The translations under genes and the position numbers were made by a program. Source: 73-13 sp035556395 (GTDB lineage Bacteria; Actinomycetota; Actinomycetes; Actinomycetales; Microbacteriaceae). Taken from it: a stretch of DNA of 5,384 nucleotides. This document shows positions 1 to 5,383 of this stretch, in pieces. Numbering within the stretch: position 1 is the first letter of the stretch; the number at the start of each line of letters is the position of its first letter. The stretch lies in assembly GCA_035556395.1 (NCBI GenBank), contig DATMFB010000109.1:1-5384 (forward strand). The letters run 5' to 3'. A model generated the notes under the pieces. That model had not been told where the DNA came from, searched no databases, and was given only the letters and a program-made list of their open reading frames with translations.

Positions 1-1499
1 GTTCCGGTCTGGTATTCGGGCAGGGTCCACCCGTTGAGGTCGTACTCGCTCATCGCCTGCTCGGCGAGCTCGATGAGCTTCGACCCCGTGCCCGCGGCCA
101 TGGTCGAGCCGTAGACGAAGAGCCGGATGAGCTCGTGGTTGCCCATGTAGTTGCGCTCGTAGAGGTCGTGCCGGCCGGCGAACTCCGTGCCGACCGCGTC
201 CCAGAGGAGCTTGAGCGTCTTGACCCGGTCCTCGGCGTCGTGCCCGCCGGAGCCGCGGACGTACTTGTCGAGGTAGGGCCGGATGACGGGACTCGCGAAG
301 TCCTCGACGCTCGACGGCAGGTAGATGAGCGCGGAACCGAGGTCCTTCATGACGATGTCGCGGATCGCCGAGTAGGCCTTGTCGCCGAACCAGCGGTAGG
401 CGTTGACGGCGTCGAGGTTGGGGTTCACGGCCCCGCCCTTGCCGACGGTCCCGCCCGACACCATCGTCTCGACGAGCGACCAGATCATCGATCGCCACGC
501 GACCGCCTCGCCGAGCCGCGCCTGGACGCCGCGGAACTCCTTCGTCCCCGTCAGATCGAGCGACTTCATGAGCAGGCCGACGATGAAGTCGAGCTTGGTG
601 CCGAGCCGGATGGCGCCGTGGAACGCGGCGCGCTCGCCGAAGCCGTCCATCGTGGCGAAGGTCTTGTCGAGATCGCCGTACATGAAGACGTTCTCCCAGG
701 GCACGAAGACACGGTCGAGCACGAGGATCGGGTCGTTCTCGTCGAAGCGGCTCGACAGCGGGTAGTCATAGGGCGACGCGGTGCGCGCCGCCGTCGCGGC
801 GTACGAGACGCGGCTGATGAGCTTGAGTCCGGGCGAGTTCATCGGCACGGCCGCGACGATCGCGAACCGCTTGTCCTTGACCGGCGCCCCGGAGTGCGCG
901 AGGAACGTCATGTGCGTCATCGCAGAACCCGTCGCGACGACCTTCGCCCCGGACAGGACCAGCCCGTCGTCGCGCTCCTCCTCGACGTGCACGACGACGT
1001 CGCCGGCGTCCTCGATGGGCAGATGGCGGTCGATCGGCGGGTTGACGAGCGCGTGGTTCCAGTAGAGGACCTGCTCCTGGGACTCGCGGTACCAGCGCGC
1101 CGCGTTCTCCTGGTAGGGCGAGTAGAAGTCGGGCTCGGCCGCGAGCACGCCGAGGAAGGAGGCCTTGTAGTCGGGCGCGCGCCCCATCCAGCCATAGCTC
1201 ATCCGCGCCCAATGCGCGATCGCGTCGCGCGACTGGCGCAGCTCCTCGACGCTCGTCGGCATCTTGAAGAAGGGGTGGGTGTAGCCGCCGTTGCCGGTGT
1301 CCGTCGGCACCGTCACCATGCCGCTCGCGGGGTCGTGCAGGCTGTCGTACATCCGCGCGATCGTGCGGGTCGGGAGCTCGAACGCGGGATGCGTCGTGAC
1401 GTCCTCGACGAGCTCGCCGTACGCATAGACCTCGCGTCCGTCTCGCAGGCTCTCCAGGTACTCGGCACCGTTCATCGGGCGGGCAGTGCGGTCCGTCAT
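1..1499 (-). CDS. hpaB: HpaB-family FADH2-dependent aromatic hydroxylase, oxygenase component (3' end cut by window edge)
   Basis: The family's large component uses FADH2 from a separate flavin reductase and O2 to hydroxylate a phenol ortho to its OH, typically 4-hydroxyphenylacetate to 3,4-dihydroxyphenylacetate, in the cytoplasm. I translated the minus strand from ATG at 1499 and read 499 uninterrupted codons to the edge; family members are about 480-520 residues, so only a short C-terminal tail is missing. Seen: GRAPDYKASF (106-115), LYWNHALVNPP (145-155), VVATGSAMTH (187-196), FVPWENVF (265-272) and the C-terminal NYMGNHELIR (450-459). R107, Y111 and H149 have the same spacing (4 and 38) as Arg100, Tyr104 and His142 of the Thermus thermophilus HpaB active site. 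The start is fixed by GAGGGAG 5 nt upstream; an in-frame ATG at 1475 lacks that support. The IclR-type regulator upstream suggests inducible catabolism. The true substrate could be another phenol (chlorophenol, hydroxybenzoate-like), because homologues differ in specificity and no pathway neighbours are visible. Confidence 0.93.
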   Translation of the reverse strand, partial: MTDRTARPMNGAEYLESLRDGREVYAYGELVEDVTTHPAFELPTRTIARMYDSLHDPASGMVTVPTDTGNGGYTHPFFKMPTSVEELRQSRDAIAHWARMSYGWMGRAPDYKASFLGVLAAEPDFYSPYQENAARWYRESQEQVLYWNHALVNPPIDRHLPIEDAGDVVVHVEEERDDGLVLSGAKVVATGSAMTHMTFLAHSGAPVKDKRFAIVAAVPMNSPGLKLISRVSYAATAARTASPYDYPLSSRFDENDPILVLDRVFVPWENVFMYGDLDKTFATMDGFGERAAFHGAIRLGTKLDFIVGLLMKSLDLTGTKEFRGVQARLGEAVAWRSMIWSLVETMVSGGTVGKGGAVNPNLDAVNAYRWFGDKAYSAIRDIVMKDLGSALIYLPSSVEDFASPVIRPYLDKYVRGSGGHDAEDRVKTLKLLWDAVGTEFAGRHDLYERNYMGNHELIRLFVYGSTMAAGTGSKLIELAEQAMSEYDLNGWTLPEYQTG

Positions 1500-1504
1500 C
1501 GTGT

Positions 1505-1511
1505 CTCCCTC
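1505..1511 (-). promoter_or_regulatory. Shine-Dalgarno site of hpaB
   Basis: The minus strand reads GAGGGAG, then ACACG, then the ATG at 1499. This is a strong purine-rich match with a 5-nt spacer. It decides the start in favour of 1499 over the in-frame ATG at 1475, and it contrasts with the iclR and lysE starts, which have no such site. Confidence 0.8.
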
Positions 1512-1530
1512 GACATCGTTCGTCGGCGCC

Positions 1531-1559
1531 ACGCTACGAAACGGGCGGAGCGCGGACAA
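1531..1559 (-). promoter_or_regulatory. Predicted sigma-70-type promoter of hpaB
   Basis: The minus strand carries TTGTCC (1559-1554) as -35, a 17-nt spacer, and TAGCGT (1536-1531) as -10, fitting the actinobacterial TTGNNN / TANNNT pattern. Transcription would begin around 1523-1524, giving a 5' leader of about 24 nt that contains the ribosome binding site. The -35 hexamer starts 3 bp from the edge of the palindrome at 1563-1583, so the two probably work together. This is a prediction from pattern and position only. Confidence 0.6.
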
Positions 1560-1562
1560 GCT

Positions 1563-1583
1563 GCTTCCCACCTGGTGGGAAGC
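1563..1583. promoter_or_regulatory. Perfect 21-bp palindrome, likely operator for the IclR-family regulator
   Basis: Two exact 10-bp arms (GCTTCCCACC and its reverse complement GGTGGGAAGC) flank a single central base at 1573. IclR-family dimers bind short palindromes of this general size. The element lies 2 bp past the iclR stop codon and 3 bp upstream of the predicted hpaB -35; its centre is near -50 relative to the predicted start of transcription. That position suits an activator, although repression by blocking RNA polymerase is possible. A terminator is less likely: the hairpin would have almost no loop and is not followed by a T-run on the minus strand. Confidence 0.7.
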
Positions 1584-1585
1584 GT

Positions 1586-2347
1586 TCAGACGGCCCAGCC
1601 GAGGTCCGCGGAGATGGCGAGGCCGGCGCGGACGACCAGCTCGTCGTACTGCTCCGGCTCGGCAGCGTCGGCCGGGATGATCATCGAGAGCGCGGCCGTG
1701 ACGTGCCCCGACTGGTCGCGGATCGGCACCGCGACGGAATCGGCGCCGGCCATGTACTCGCCGCGCGTCCGGATGAGCCCCGTTCGCCGGATGCGCGCCA
1801 GCCGGGTGCGGATCTCGGCCGGCGCGGTCACCGTGTTCGGCGTGAAGCGCCGCAGCGGCGCGGCGAGCACGGCGTCCGCGACCTCGGGGTCGGCGAAGGC
1901 GAGGAGGACGAGACCGGCGCCCGTGCAATGCAGCGGGACGTTCCAGCCGAGCCAGGGGCGCTCGCCCTCGACGTCGCGGTTCGGCAGGAATCGCAGGCAC
2001 AACGCGGTGCGGGCGTCACGGACCCCGATCTGCACCTGGTGCCCGGTGGACTCGTGCAGCTGCTCGAGGACGGGTGCCGCGGCCTGGCGCACCATCGGGA
2101 TCCGATTCGAATGGAGCCCCAGCAGCCAGAGCTTGACGCCGACCTGATATCCGCCGCCCGGAGCTCGCTCGAGGCCGCCCCACGCGACGCACTGCTCGGC
2201 GAGGCGGTGCGCGGTCGACACCGGCAGCTGCGCGCGCCGGCCGATCTCCGTCGCGGTCAGCACGAGGACGTCGTCGAGATCGAAGGCGTCGAGAACCGCG
2301 AACAGGCGCTCCGCGCCGGTCCTGGCATCGTCAGCATTGCGCGGCAT
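1586..2347 (-). CDS. IclR-family transcriptional regulator
   Basis: This 253-residue protein has the standard IclR length and layout. The N-terminal winged helix-turn-helix spans about 10-78, with the recognition region EIGRRAQLPVSTAHRLAEQ (34-52) and a wing GGGYQVGVKLWLLG (64-77). The C-terminal effector-binding domain (about 85-250) shows the family signatures PLHCTGAGLVLLAF (138-151) and GEYMAGADSVAVPIRD (196-211). Members of this family commonly control aromatic-compound catabolism, binding DNA as dimers or tetramers and responding to a small molecule. The adjacent hpaB, 86 bp downstream on the same strand with a palindrome between, is the obvious target. The ATG at 2347 directly follows an in-frame TGA (2350-2348), so the protein cannot start earlier; no Shine-Dalgarno is present, and a -10-like TACGAT lies 7 nt upstream, suggesting a leaderless message. 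Activator or repressor status and effector are not readable from the sequence. Confidence 0.93.
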   Translation of the reverse strand: MPRNADDARTGAERLFAVLDAFDLDDVLVLTATEIGRRAQLPVSTAHRLAEQCVAWGGLERAPGGGYQVGVKLWLLGLHSNRIPMVRQAAAPVLEQLHESTGHQVQIGVRDARTALCLRFLPNRDVEGERPWLGWNVPLHCTGAGLVLLAFADPEVADAVLAAPLRRFTPNTVTAPAEIRTRLARIRRTGLIRTRGEYMAGADSVAVPIRDQSGHVTAALSMIIPADAAEPEQYDELVVRAGLAISADLGWAV

Positions 2348-2364
2348 TCACGCCATCGTAGACT
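2337..2364 (+). promoter_or_regulatory. Predicted promoter of the LysE-type exporter gene (leaderless start)
   Basis: The plus strand reads TTGCGG (2337-2342) as -35, a 16-nt spacer and TAGACT (2359-2364) as -10. Six bases separate the -10 from the GTG at 2371, so the predicted first transcribed base is on or next to the start codon. The -35 lies within the first codons of iclR on the other strand. No ribosome binding sequence is present in the 23-bp gap. Confidence 0.55.
2355..2360 (-). promoter_or_regulatory. Predicted -10 box of iclR (leaderless start)
   Basis: The minus strand reads TACGAT, then 7 nt, then the ATG at 2347. This fits the TANNNT consensus and puts the transcript's first base on or next to the A of the start codon. 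The -35 region (about 2377-2384) is inside the start of lysE and is weak. The box overlaps the opposing lysE -10 by two bases. Confidence 0.5.
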
Positions 2365-2370
2365 TTCCCG

Positions 2371-3006
2371 GTGCCCGACTGGTCCGCCATCCTCGCGTTC
2401 TCCGCCGCGGCACTCATCCTCATCGTCATCCCGGGCCCGAGCGTCCTCTTCACGATCGGCCGCGCGCTCGCACTCGGCCGAGCGGCGGGCATCGTGAGCG
2501 TCGCCGGGAACACGCTCGGCACCTTCGTCCTCGCCTCCGCGGCCGCGCTCGGCATCGGCGCGATCATCGCGGCGTCCGAGATCGCGTTCACGATCATCAA
2601 GCTCGCGGGCGCCGCCTATCTCGTCTTCCTCGGGATCCAGGCGATCGTGCACCGGAAGCGCACGGCTGCGAACGCGACCGACGGCGCACCGCAGCCGCTC
2701 TGGCGCGTCTTCGGGCAGGCGACGATCGTCGGCGTCACGAATCCGAAGACGCTCGCGTTCTTCGTGGCGGTCCTCCCCCAGTTCGCCTCGCCGAACGGCG
2801 CCTGGCCGATTCCGCTGCAGCTCGAGCTGCTCGCCCTCATCTTCTGCGTCATCGCATTCGTCTCCGATGGCGCCTGGGCGCTCGTCGCGGCGGGCGCGCG
2901 CCGTTGGTTCGGCAGCTCGCCGAAGCGGCTCGAGGTGCTCACCGCGACCGGCGGCGCCATGATGATCGGCCTCGGCGGCGTCCTCGCCTTCGCCCGTCGG
3001 GCCTAG
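2371..3006 (+). CDS. LysE/RhtB-family amino-acid or metabolite exporter
   Basis: The protein has 211 residues, the usual length for this inner-membrane efflux family, which exports amino acids (lysine, threonine, homoserine) or related small molecules using the proton gradient. Seen: the N-terminal signature IPGPSVLFTIGRALALGRAAG (PGP at 21-23), a second glycine-rich helix around VAGNTLGTF (44-52), the helix KLAGAAYLVFLGIQA (77-91), and the mid-protein motif GVTNPKTLAFFVAVLPQF (121-138). Hydrophobic segments fall near 5-25, 40-66, 70-92, 117-137, 148-174 and 190-208, matching six spans. GTG at 2371 is the start because an in-frame TAG (2359-2361) lies just upstream and no other good start lies nearby. 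It is divergent from the IclR-type gene across 23 bp and could be co-controlled, though no palindrome is visible there. Its stop shares the CTAG at 3003-3006 with the convergent gene. The substrate cannot be told from the sequence. Confidence 0.9.
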   Translation: MPDWSAILAFSAAALILIVIPGPSVLFTIGRALALGRAAGIVSVAGNTLGTFVLASAAALGIGAIIAASEIAFTIIKLAGAAYLVFLGIQAIVHRKRTAANATDGAPQPLWRVFGQATIVGVTNPKTLAFFVAVLPQFASPNGAWPIPLQLELLALIFCVIAFVSDGAWALVAAGARRWFGSSPKRLEVLTATGGAMMIGLGGVLAFARRA

Positions 3007-3557
3007 GCGACCGCGTAGACGAGACGGGCGAACGGTCCCGCCTGCGACGCCGACACGAGCCGCAGACGATCCGACTCCACCCGCCGCGGCAGCACGGGCG
3101 CGCCGCCGCCGAGCGCGACCGGCGCGACCGAGAGCGCGATCTCGTCGAGCGCGCCCGCGTCGAGGAACTGGCCGGCGAGGTCGCCCCCGCCGACGACCCA
3201 GATGTCGCCATCCCCTGCCGCGCCTCGGATCGCCGGCAGTGCGTCGGCGACGGGACCTCGCACGAGACGGACGTCCGCGCCGGCCGGGATCGGCAGGTCA
3301 CGGGTCGTGAAGACGAAGGTCGGCTTCTGTCCGTACAGCTCGGCCCAGCGCTCCGGGCGGGCGAGCAGGTCCTCGTGCCGCAGCACCCATTCGTACGTGG
3401 TCGAGCCCTCGACGAGGACGGCGGCCTCGGCGGGATAGAGCCCGTCGGGCGCCGCGCCGTCCCCGCCCGCGGCGGCGAAGAGCCAGTCGAGCGAGTCGTC
3501 CTCGTCCGCGATCCAGCCGTCGAGCGTCACCGCGGCGTCGTAGATGATGCGTCCCAT
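3003..3557 (-). CDS. Dihydrofolate-reductase-like protein (RibD C-terminal domain family)
   Basis: This 184-residue protein is a single-domain member of the DHFR / RibD C-terminal superfamily, NAD(P)H-binding reductases common in actinobacteria and mostly without a known substrate. Seen: the N-terminal strand and loop MGRIIYDAAVTLDGWIADED (1-20), LVEGSTTYEWV (48-58) where the family has a GRxTYE-like motif, PTFVFTTRDLP (79-89), and the nucleotide-binding glycine motif IWVVGGGDLAGQFLDAGALDEI (119-140), followed by a PVALGGGAPVLP turn (146-157). It is not a canonical FolA: spacing and motifs fit the RibD-C group better. The start ATG matches the typical family N-terminus. TATCCT lies 6 nt upstream on the minus strand, suggesting a leaderless start, but it could also be read with the upstream DUF4442 gene 28 bp away. 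Its TAG stop overlaps that of the convergent exporter gene. Confidence 0.9.
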   Translation of the reverse strand: MGRIIYDAAVTLDGWIADEDDSLDWLFAAAGGDGAAPDGLYPAEAAVLVEGSTTYEWVLRHEDLLARPERWAELYGQKPTFVFTTRDLPIPAGADVRLVRGPVADALPAIRGAAGDGDIWVVGGGDLAGQFLDAGALDEIALSVAPVALGGGAPVLPRRVESDRLRLVSASQAGPFARLVYAVA

Positions 3558-3563
3558 CCTGTG

Positions 3564-3569
3564 AGGATA
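3564..3569 (-). promoter_or_regulatory. Possible -10 box of the DHFR-like gene
   Basis: The minus strand reads TATCCT, then CACAGG, then the ATG at 3557. The 6-nt gap would place the transcript start on or next to the start codon. No convincing -35 is seen, and the AGG next to the ATG is too close to act as a Shine-Dalgarno. The box lies in the 28-bp gap after the DUF4442 gene. Confidence 0.35.
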
Positions 3570-3585
3570 GGGACGACGTGCGACA

Positions 3586-4080
3586 TCAGCCGCGGTCCGC
3601 GCGCTTGAGCCGGATGTAGACCTGCTTGCGGACCCGCGCCACGACCGTGCCGTCGGTGGCGACGACGTCCGACTCGAACCAGCGCAGCACCTTCTCCCCC
3701 GACCGGGCCGCCGCGCGCACCTCGTCGACGACCTCCTGGGTGATCGCCAGCTCCGTCGTCACGGCGGTGCGCCCCGGCGAGACGAACTCGATCTCCCCGC
3801 GCTGGTCCCATACCGTGTAGTCCCGGCCGAGCGCGTGGAGCAGCATGATCGACCAGAACGGATCCGTCATCGAGAACAGCGATCCGCCGTACTGCGTGTG
3901 GAAGTAGTTCGTGTTGAGCCGGTGGTAGCCCAGCCGCACCTTGACCCGACGGAAGTCGGCGTCCCACTCGAGGATGCGGATCCCGGCGAAGAGCAGCGGG
4001 GGCCACAGGTTCATGACGCGCCGCATCCGGCGGGCGCTCGAACCCATCCCTTGCTTGAGCGGGTCGATCGACTGGCTCAT
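3586..4080 (-). CDS. DUF4442 hotdog-fold protein, possible thioesterase
   Basis: The frame stays open upstream to 4200, but ATG at 4080 is the likely start: it gives MSQSIDPLKQ..., lies 1 nt past the stop of the upstream transporter gene (TGA-C-ATG), and the extra 40 residues before it are low-complexity R/S sequence antisense to transporter codons. The resulting 164-residue protein matches DUF4442, a branch of the hotdog acyl-CoA thioesterase superfamily. Seen: a basic N-terminus, LWPPLLFAGIRILEWD (25-40), the central helix region NTNYFHTQYGGSLFSMTDPF (56-75), then the strands GEIEFVSPGRTAVTTELAIT (95-114) and VARVRKQVYIRLKR (148-161). PaaI-type enzymes have HGG before a catalytic Asp; here it is YGG (64-66) with D73 retained. 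No good Shine-Dalgarno precedes the start, so translation is probably coupled to the upstream gene. Substrate is unknown. Confidence 0.85.
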   Translation of the reverse strand: MSQSIDPLKQGMGSSARRMRRVMNLWPPLLFAGIRILEWDADFRRVKVRLGYHRLNTNYFHTQYGGSLFSMTDPFWSIMLLHALGRDYTVWDQRGEIEFVSPGRTAVTTELAITQEVVDEVRAAARSGEKVLRWFESDVVATDGTVVARVRKQVYIRLKRADRG

Positions 4081-4081
4081 G

Positions 4082-5164
4082 TCAGAGCAGACGCTGCTTC
4101 GGCACGACGACCTTCTTGACGATGAGCAGGATGGACGCGACCACCGGCGCGGCGACCAGCGCGCCGAGCAGGCCCCCCACCGCCGCGCCGGCGAGCGCAC
4201 CGATCAGGACGAGCGATGCCGGGATCCGCACGGCCTTGCCGATGATCCTCGGCGCCAGGACGTAGGCCTCCAGCTGCATGTACACGACCATCGCGACCGC
4301 GACGATGATCGCGGTCGGCAGCGAGTTGAAGAGCGCGACGAAGCTCATCAGCACGGTCGCGACGATGTTGCCGATCACCGGGATCAACGCGAGGAAGAAC
4401 GTCAGGAACGCGAGGATCCCCGCGTACGGCACGCCGGTCACGAGCAGCAGGATGAGGCTGAAGACGGAGATGATCGTCGCCAGGATCACCTGCCCGCCGA
4501 GATACTTCCCGATCGACGCGAAGATCTCCTCGGCGATCTCCTCGAACGACTCGCGCTGCGAGGCGGGCACGAGGTCGTACAGCGCGTCCTTCATCGACTG
4601 GAGCGACGAGACGAAGTAGAGCGTGACGGTCACGACCAGGATCGTCGAGAACGTCGCATTGGCGACGTTCACCACGAATCGCAGTGCGCCTCCACCGACC
4701 GCCAACCAGACGTTGGGATCGGCCACCGCGCCGCGCACCCACTCCAGCAGGAGATACGGGTACTGATCGAATCGCGCGCTCAGGTCGAGGAACCATGGCT
4801 GCGCCTCGACGTCGGTGATGCTGTGCGGGACCGCCTGGATCAGCTTCGCGGCCTCGTCGACGACGATCGGCACGACCATGAAGGCGACGACGAGCACGAT
4901 GGCCAGGAACGCCGCCAGCACGATCGCGATGGCGACCGGCTTCGGCACCCGCCAGGCCTGGAGCCGCTGGACGAGCGGATAGAGCCCGAGGCTCACGAAG
5001 ATCGCCAGGAACACCAGCGTGAGGACCCCGGCGATCTGGGCGACGACCCCGCCGAGGAGCAATGCGAGGAGCACCCCGACGGTCGCGAGGAACCCGAGAC
5101 GCAGCGGTCCCGATCGCAGCAGACTGGGTGGGCCAGCGAAGGAGCGTGCCGATTTCGGGTCCAT
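4082..5164 (-). CDS. AI-2E family transporter (PerM/YdiK/TqsA-type membrane protein)
   Basis: This polytopic membrane protein of 360 residues has the normal length for the family, whose members have been linked to export of autoinducer-2 (TqsA), cation/proton exchange or other efflux. Seen: paired N-terminal helices (about 24-65), a third at 76-100, a soluble central domain (about 102-165), a helix at 170-187 leading to an amphipathic stretch (190-222), and a C-terminal bundle with the signature VPYAGILAFLTFFLALIPVIG (245-265), then QLEAYVLAPRIIGKAVRIP (297-315) and a last hydrophobic block to about 349. The PRIIGKAVRIP segment is especially diagnostic. The basic tail KKVVVPKQRLL is likely cytoplasmic. 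ATG at 5164 is preceded by AAGGG at 8 nt. It follows ctaF by 18 nt and precedes the DUF4442 gene by 1 nt, suggesting one transcript. The name does not prove AI-2 transport: most actinobacterial members are untested. Confidence 0.92.
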   Translation of the reverse strand: MDPKSARSFAGPPSLLRSGPLRLGFLATVGVLLALLLGGVVAQIAGVLTLVFLAIFVSLGLYPLVQRLQAWRVPKPVAIAIVLAAFLAIVLVVAFMVVPIVVDEAAKLIQAVPHSITDVEAQPWFLDLSARFDQYPYLLLEWVRGAVADPNVWLAVGGGALRFVVNVANATFSTILVVTVTLYFVSSLQSMKDALYDLVPASQRESFEEIAEEIFASIGKYLGGQVILATIISVFSLILLLVTGVPYAGILAFLTFFLALIPVIGNIVATVLMSFVALFNSLPTAIIVAVAMVVYMQLEAYVLAPRIIGKAVRIPASLVLIGALAGAAVGGLLGALVAAPVVASILLIVKKVVVPKQRLL

Positions 5165-5172
5165 CAGCGACG

Positions 5173-5177
5173 CCCTT
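5173..5177 (-). promoter_or_regulatory. Shine-Dalgarno site of the AI-2E transporter gene
   Basis: The minus strand reads AAGGG, 8 nt before the ATG at 5164, inside the 18-nt gap after the ctaF stop. It sits in the 9-nt loop of a short inverted repeat (ATCAGC at 5163-5168 and GCTGAT at 5178-5183). Confidence 0.65.
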
Positions 5178-5182
5178 GCTGA

Positions 5183-5383
5183 TCAGCGGGCGAAATTGCC
5201 GCGGTAGTACTCGTAGACCCAGCCGACGAGTGCCACGACGACGAGCGGCACACCGATGAAGATGATCCACAGTCCGGCGGCGATGCCGAGGAAGGTGATC
5301 GCGAGCGACGCCGCAAGCACCATGGGCCACCAGCTCCACGGGCTGTAGTGCCCGAGCTCGCTGTCGCCGTCCTCGATGCTCGC
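5183..5383 (-). CDS. ctaF: Cytochrome c oxidase subunit IV, actinobacterial type (C-terminal half only)
   Basis: The frame enters from the right edge and gives 66 residues before TGA (5185-5183); the full protein is usually about 130-140 residues, so the N-terminal half is outside the window. Seen: an acidic linker ASIEDGDSELGHYSP (1-15), the conserved SPWSWWPM motif (14-21), two hydrophobic spans (about 21-36 and 38-55) split by glycine, and the C-terminal WVYEYYRGNFAR (55-66). This matches CtaF, the small membrane subunit of the actinobacterial aa3 oxidase that associates with the cytochrome bc1 complex. In this phylum ctaF normally follows ctaC and ctaD, which should lie just to the right of the window. 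The downstream transporter gene begins 18 nt after its stop, so read-through from the oxidase operon is likely. Confidence 0.9.
   Translation of the reverse strand, partial: ASIEDGDSELGHYSPWSWWPMVLAASLAITFLGIAAGLWIIFIGVPLVVVALVGWVYEYYRGNFAR

Noticed and set aside
1563..1583. Reading the palindrome as a rho-independent terminator of the regulator gene
   Set aside because: The arms are separated by one base, so the RNA hairpin would need to melt inner pairs, and no T-run follows on the minus strand. Its place next to a promoter fits an operator better.
135..2147. Very long plus-strand open frame (670 codons) across hpaB and the regulator gene
   Set aside because: It is antisense to two clear genes with recognisable motifs. 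The translation is a low-complexity R/V/D/H-rich mix with no family signature, as expected from the antisense of G/C-ending codons in a high-GC genome.
2337..3608. Plus-strand 423-codon frame across the exporter and DHFR-like genes
   Set aside because: It is an R-rich low-complexity shadow in a different frame from the exporter and antisense to the DHFR-like gene.
4081..4200. 40-residue N-terminal extension of the DUF4442 protein
   Set aside because: The extension is R/S/C-rich, lies wholly within the transporter gene in another frame and lacks family similarity. The ATG at 4080, 1 nt after the transporter stop, is the better start.
3941..5182. Plus-strand open frame of 413 codons rich in D, E, R, H and Q
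   Set aside because: It lies antisense to the AI-2E transporter gene; the charged composition is the complement of hydrophobic membrane codons, not a real acidic/basic repeat protein.
4077..5339. Minus-strand 420-codon frame overlapping the AI-2E gene in another frame
   Set aside because: It is an R/G/A/D-rich out-of-frame shadow. The 360-codon frame carries the diagnostic membrane and PRIIGKAV motifs and a proper ribosome site.
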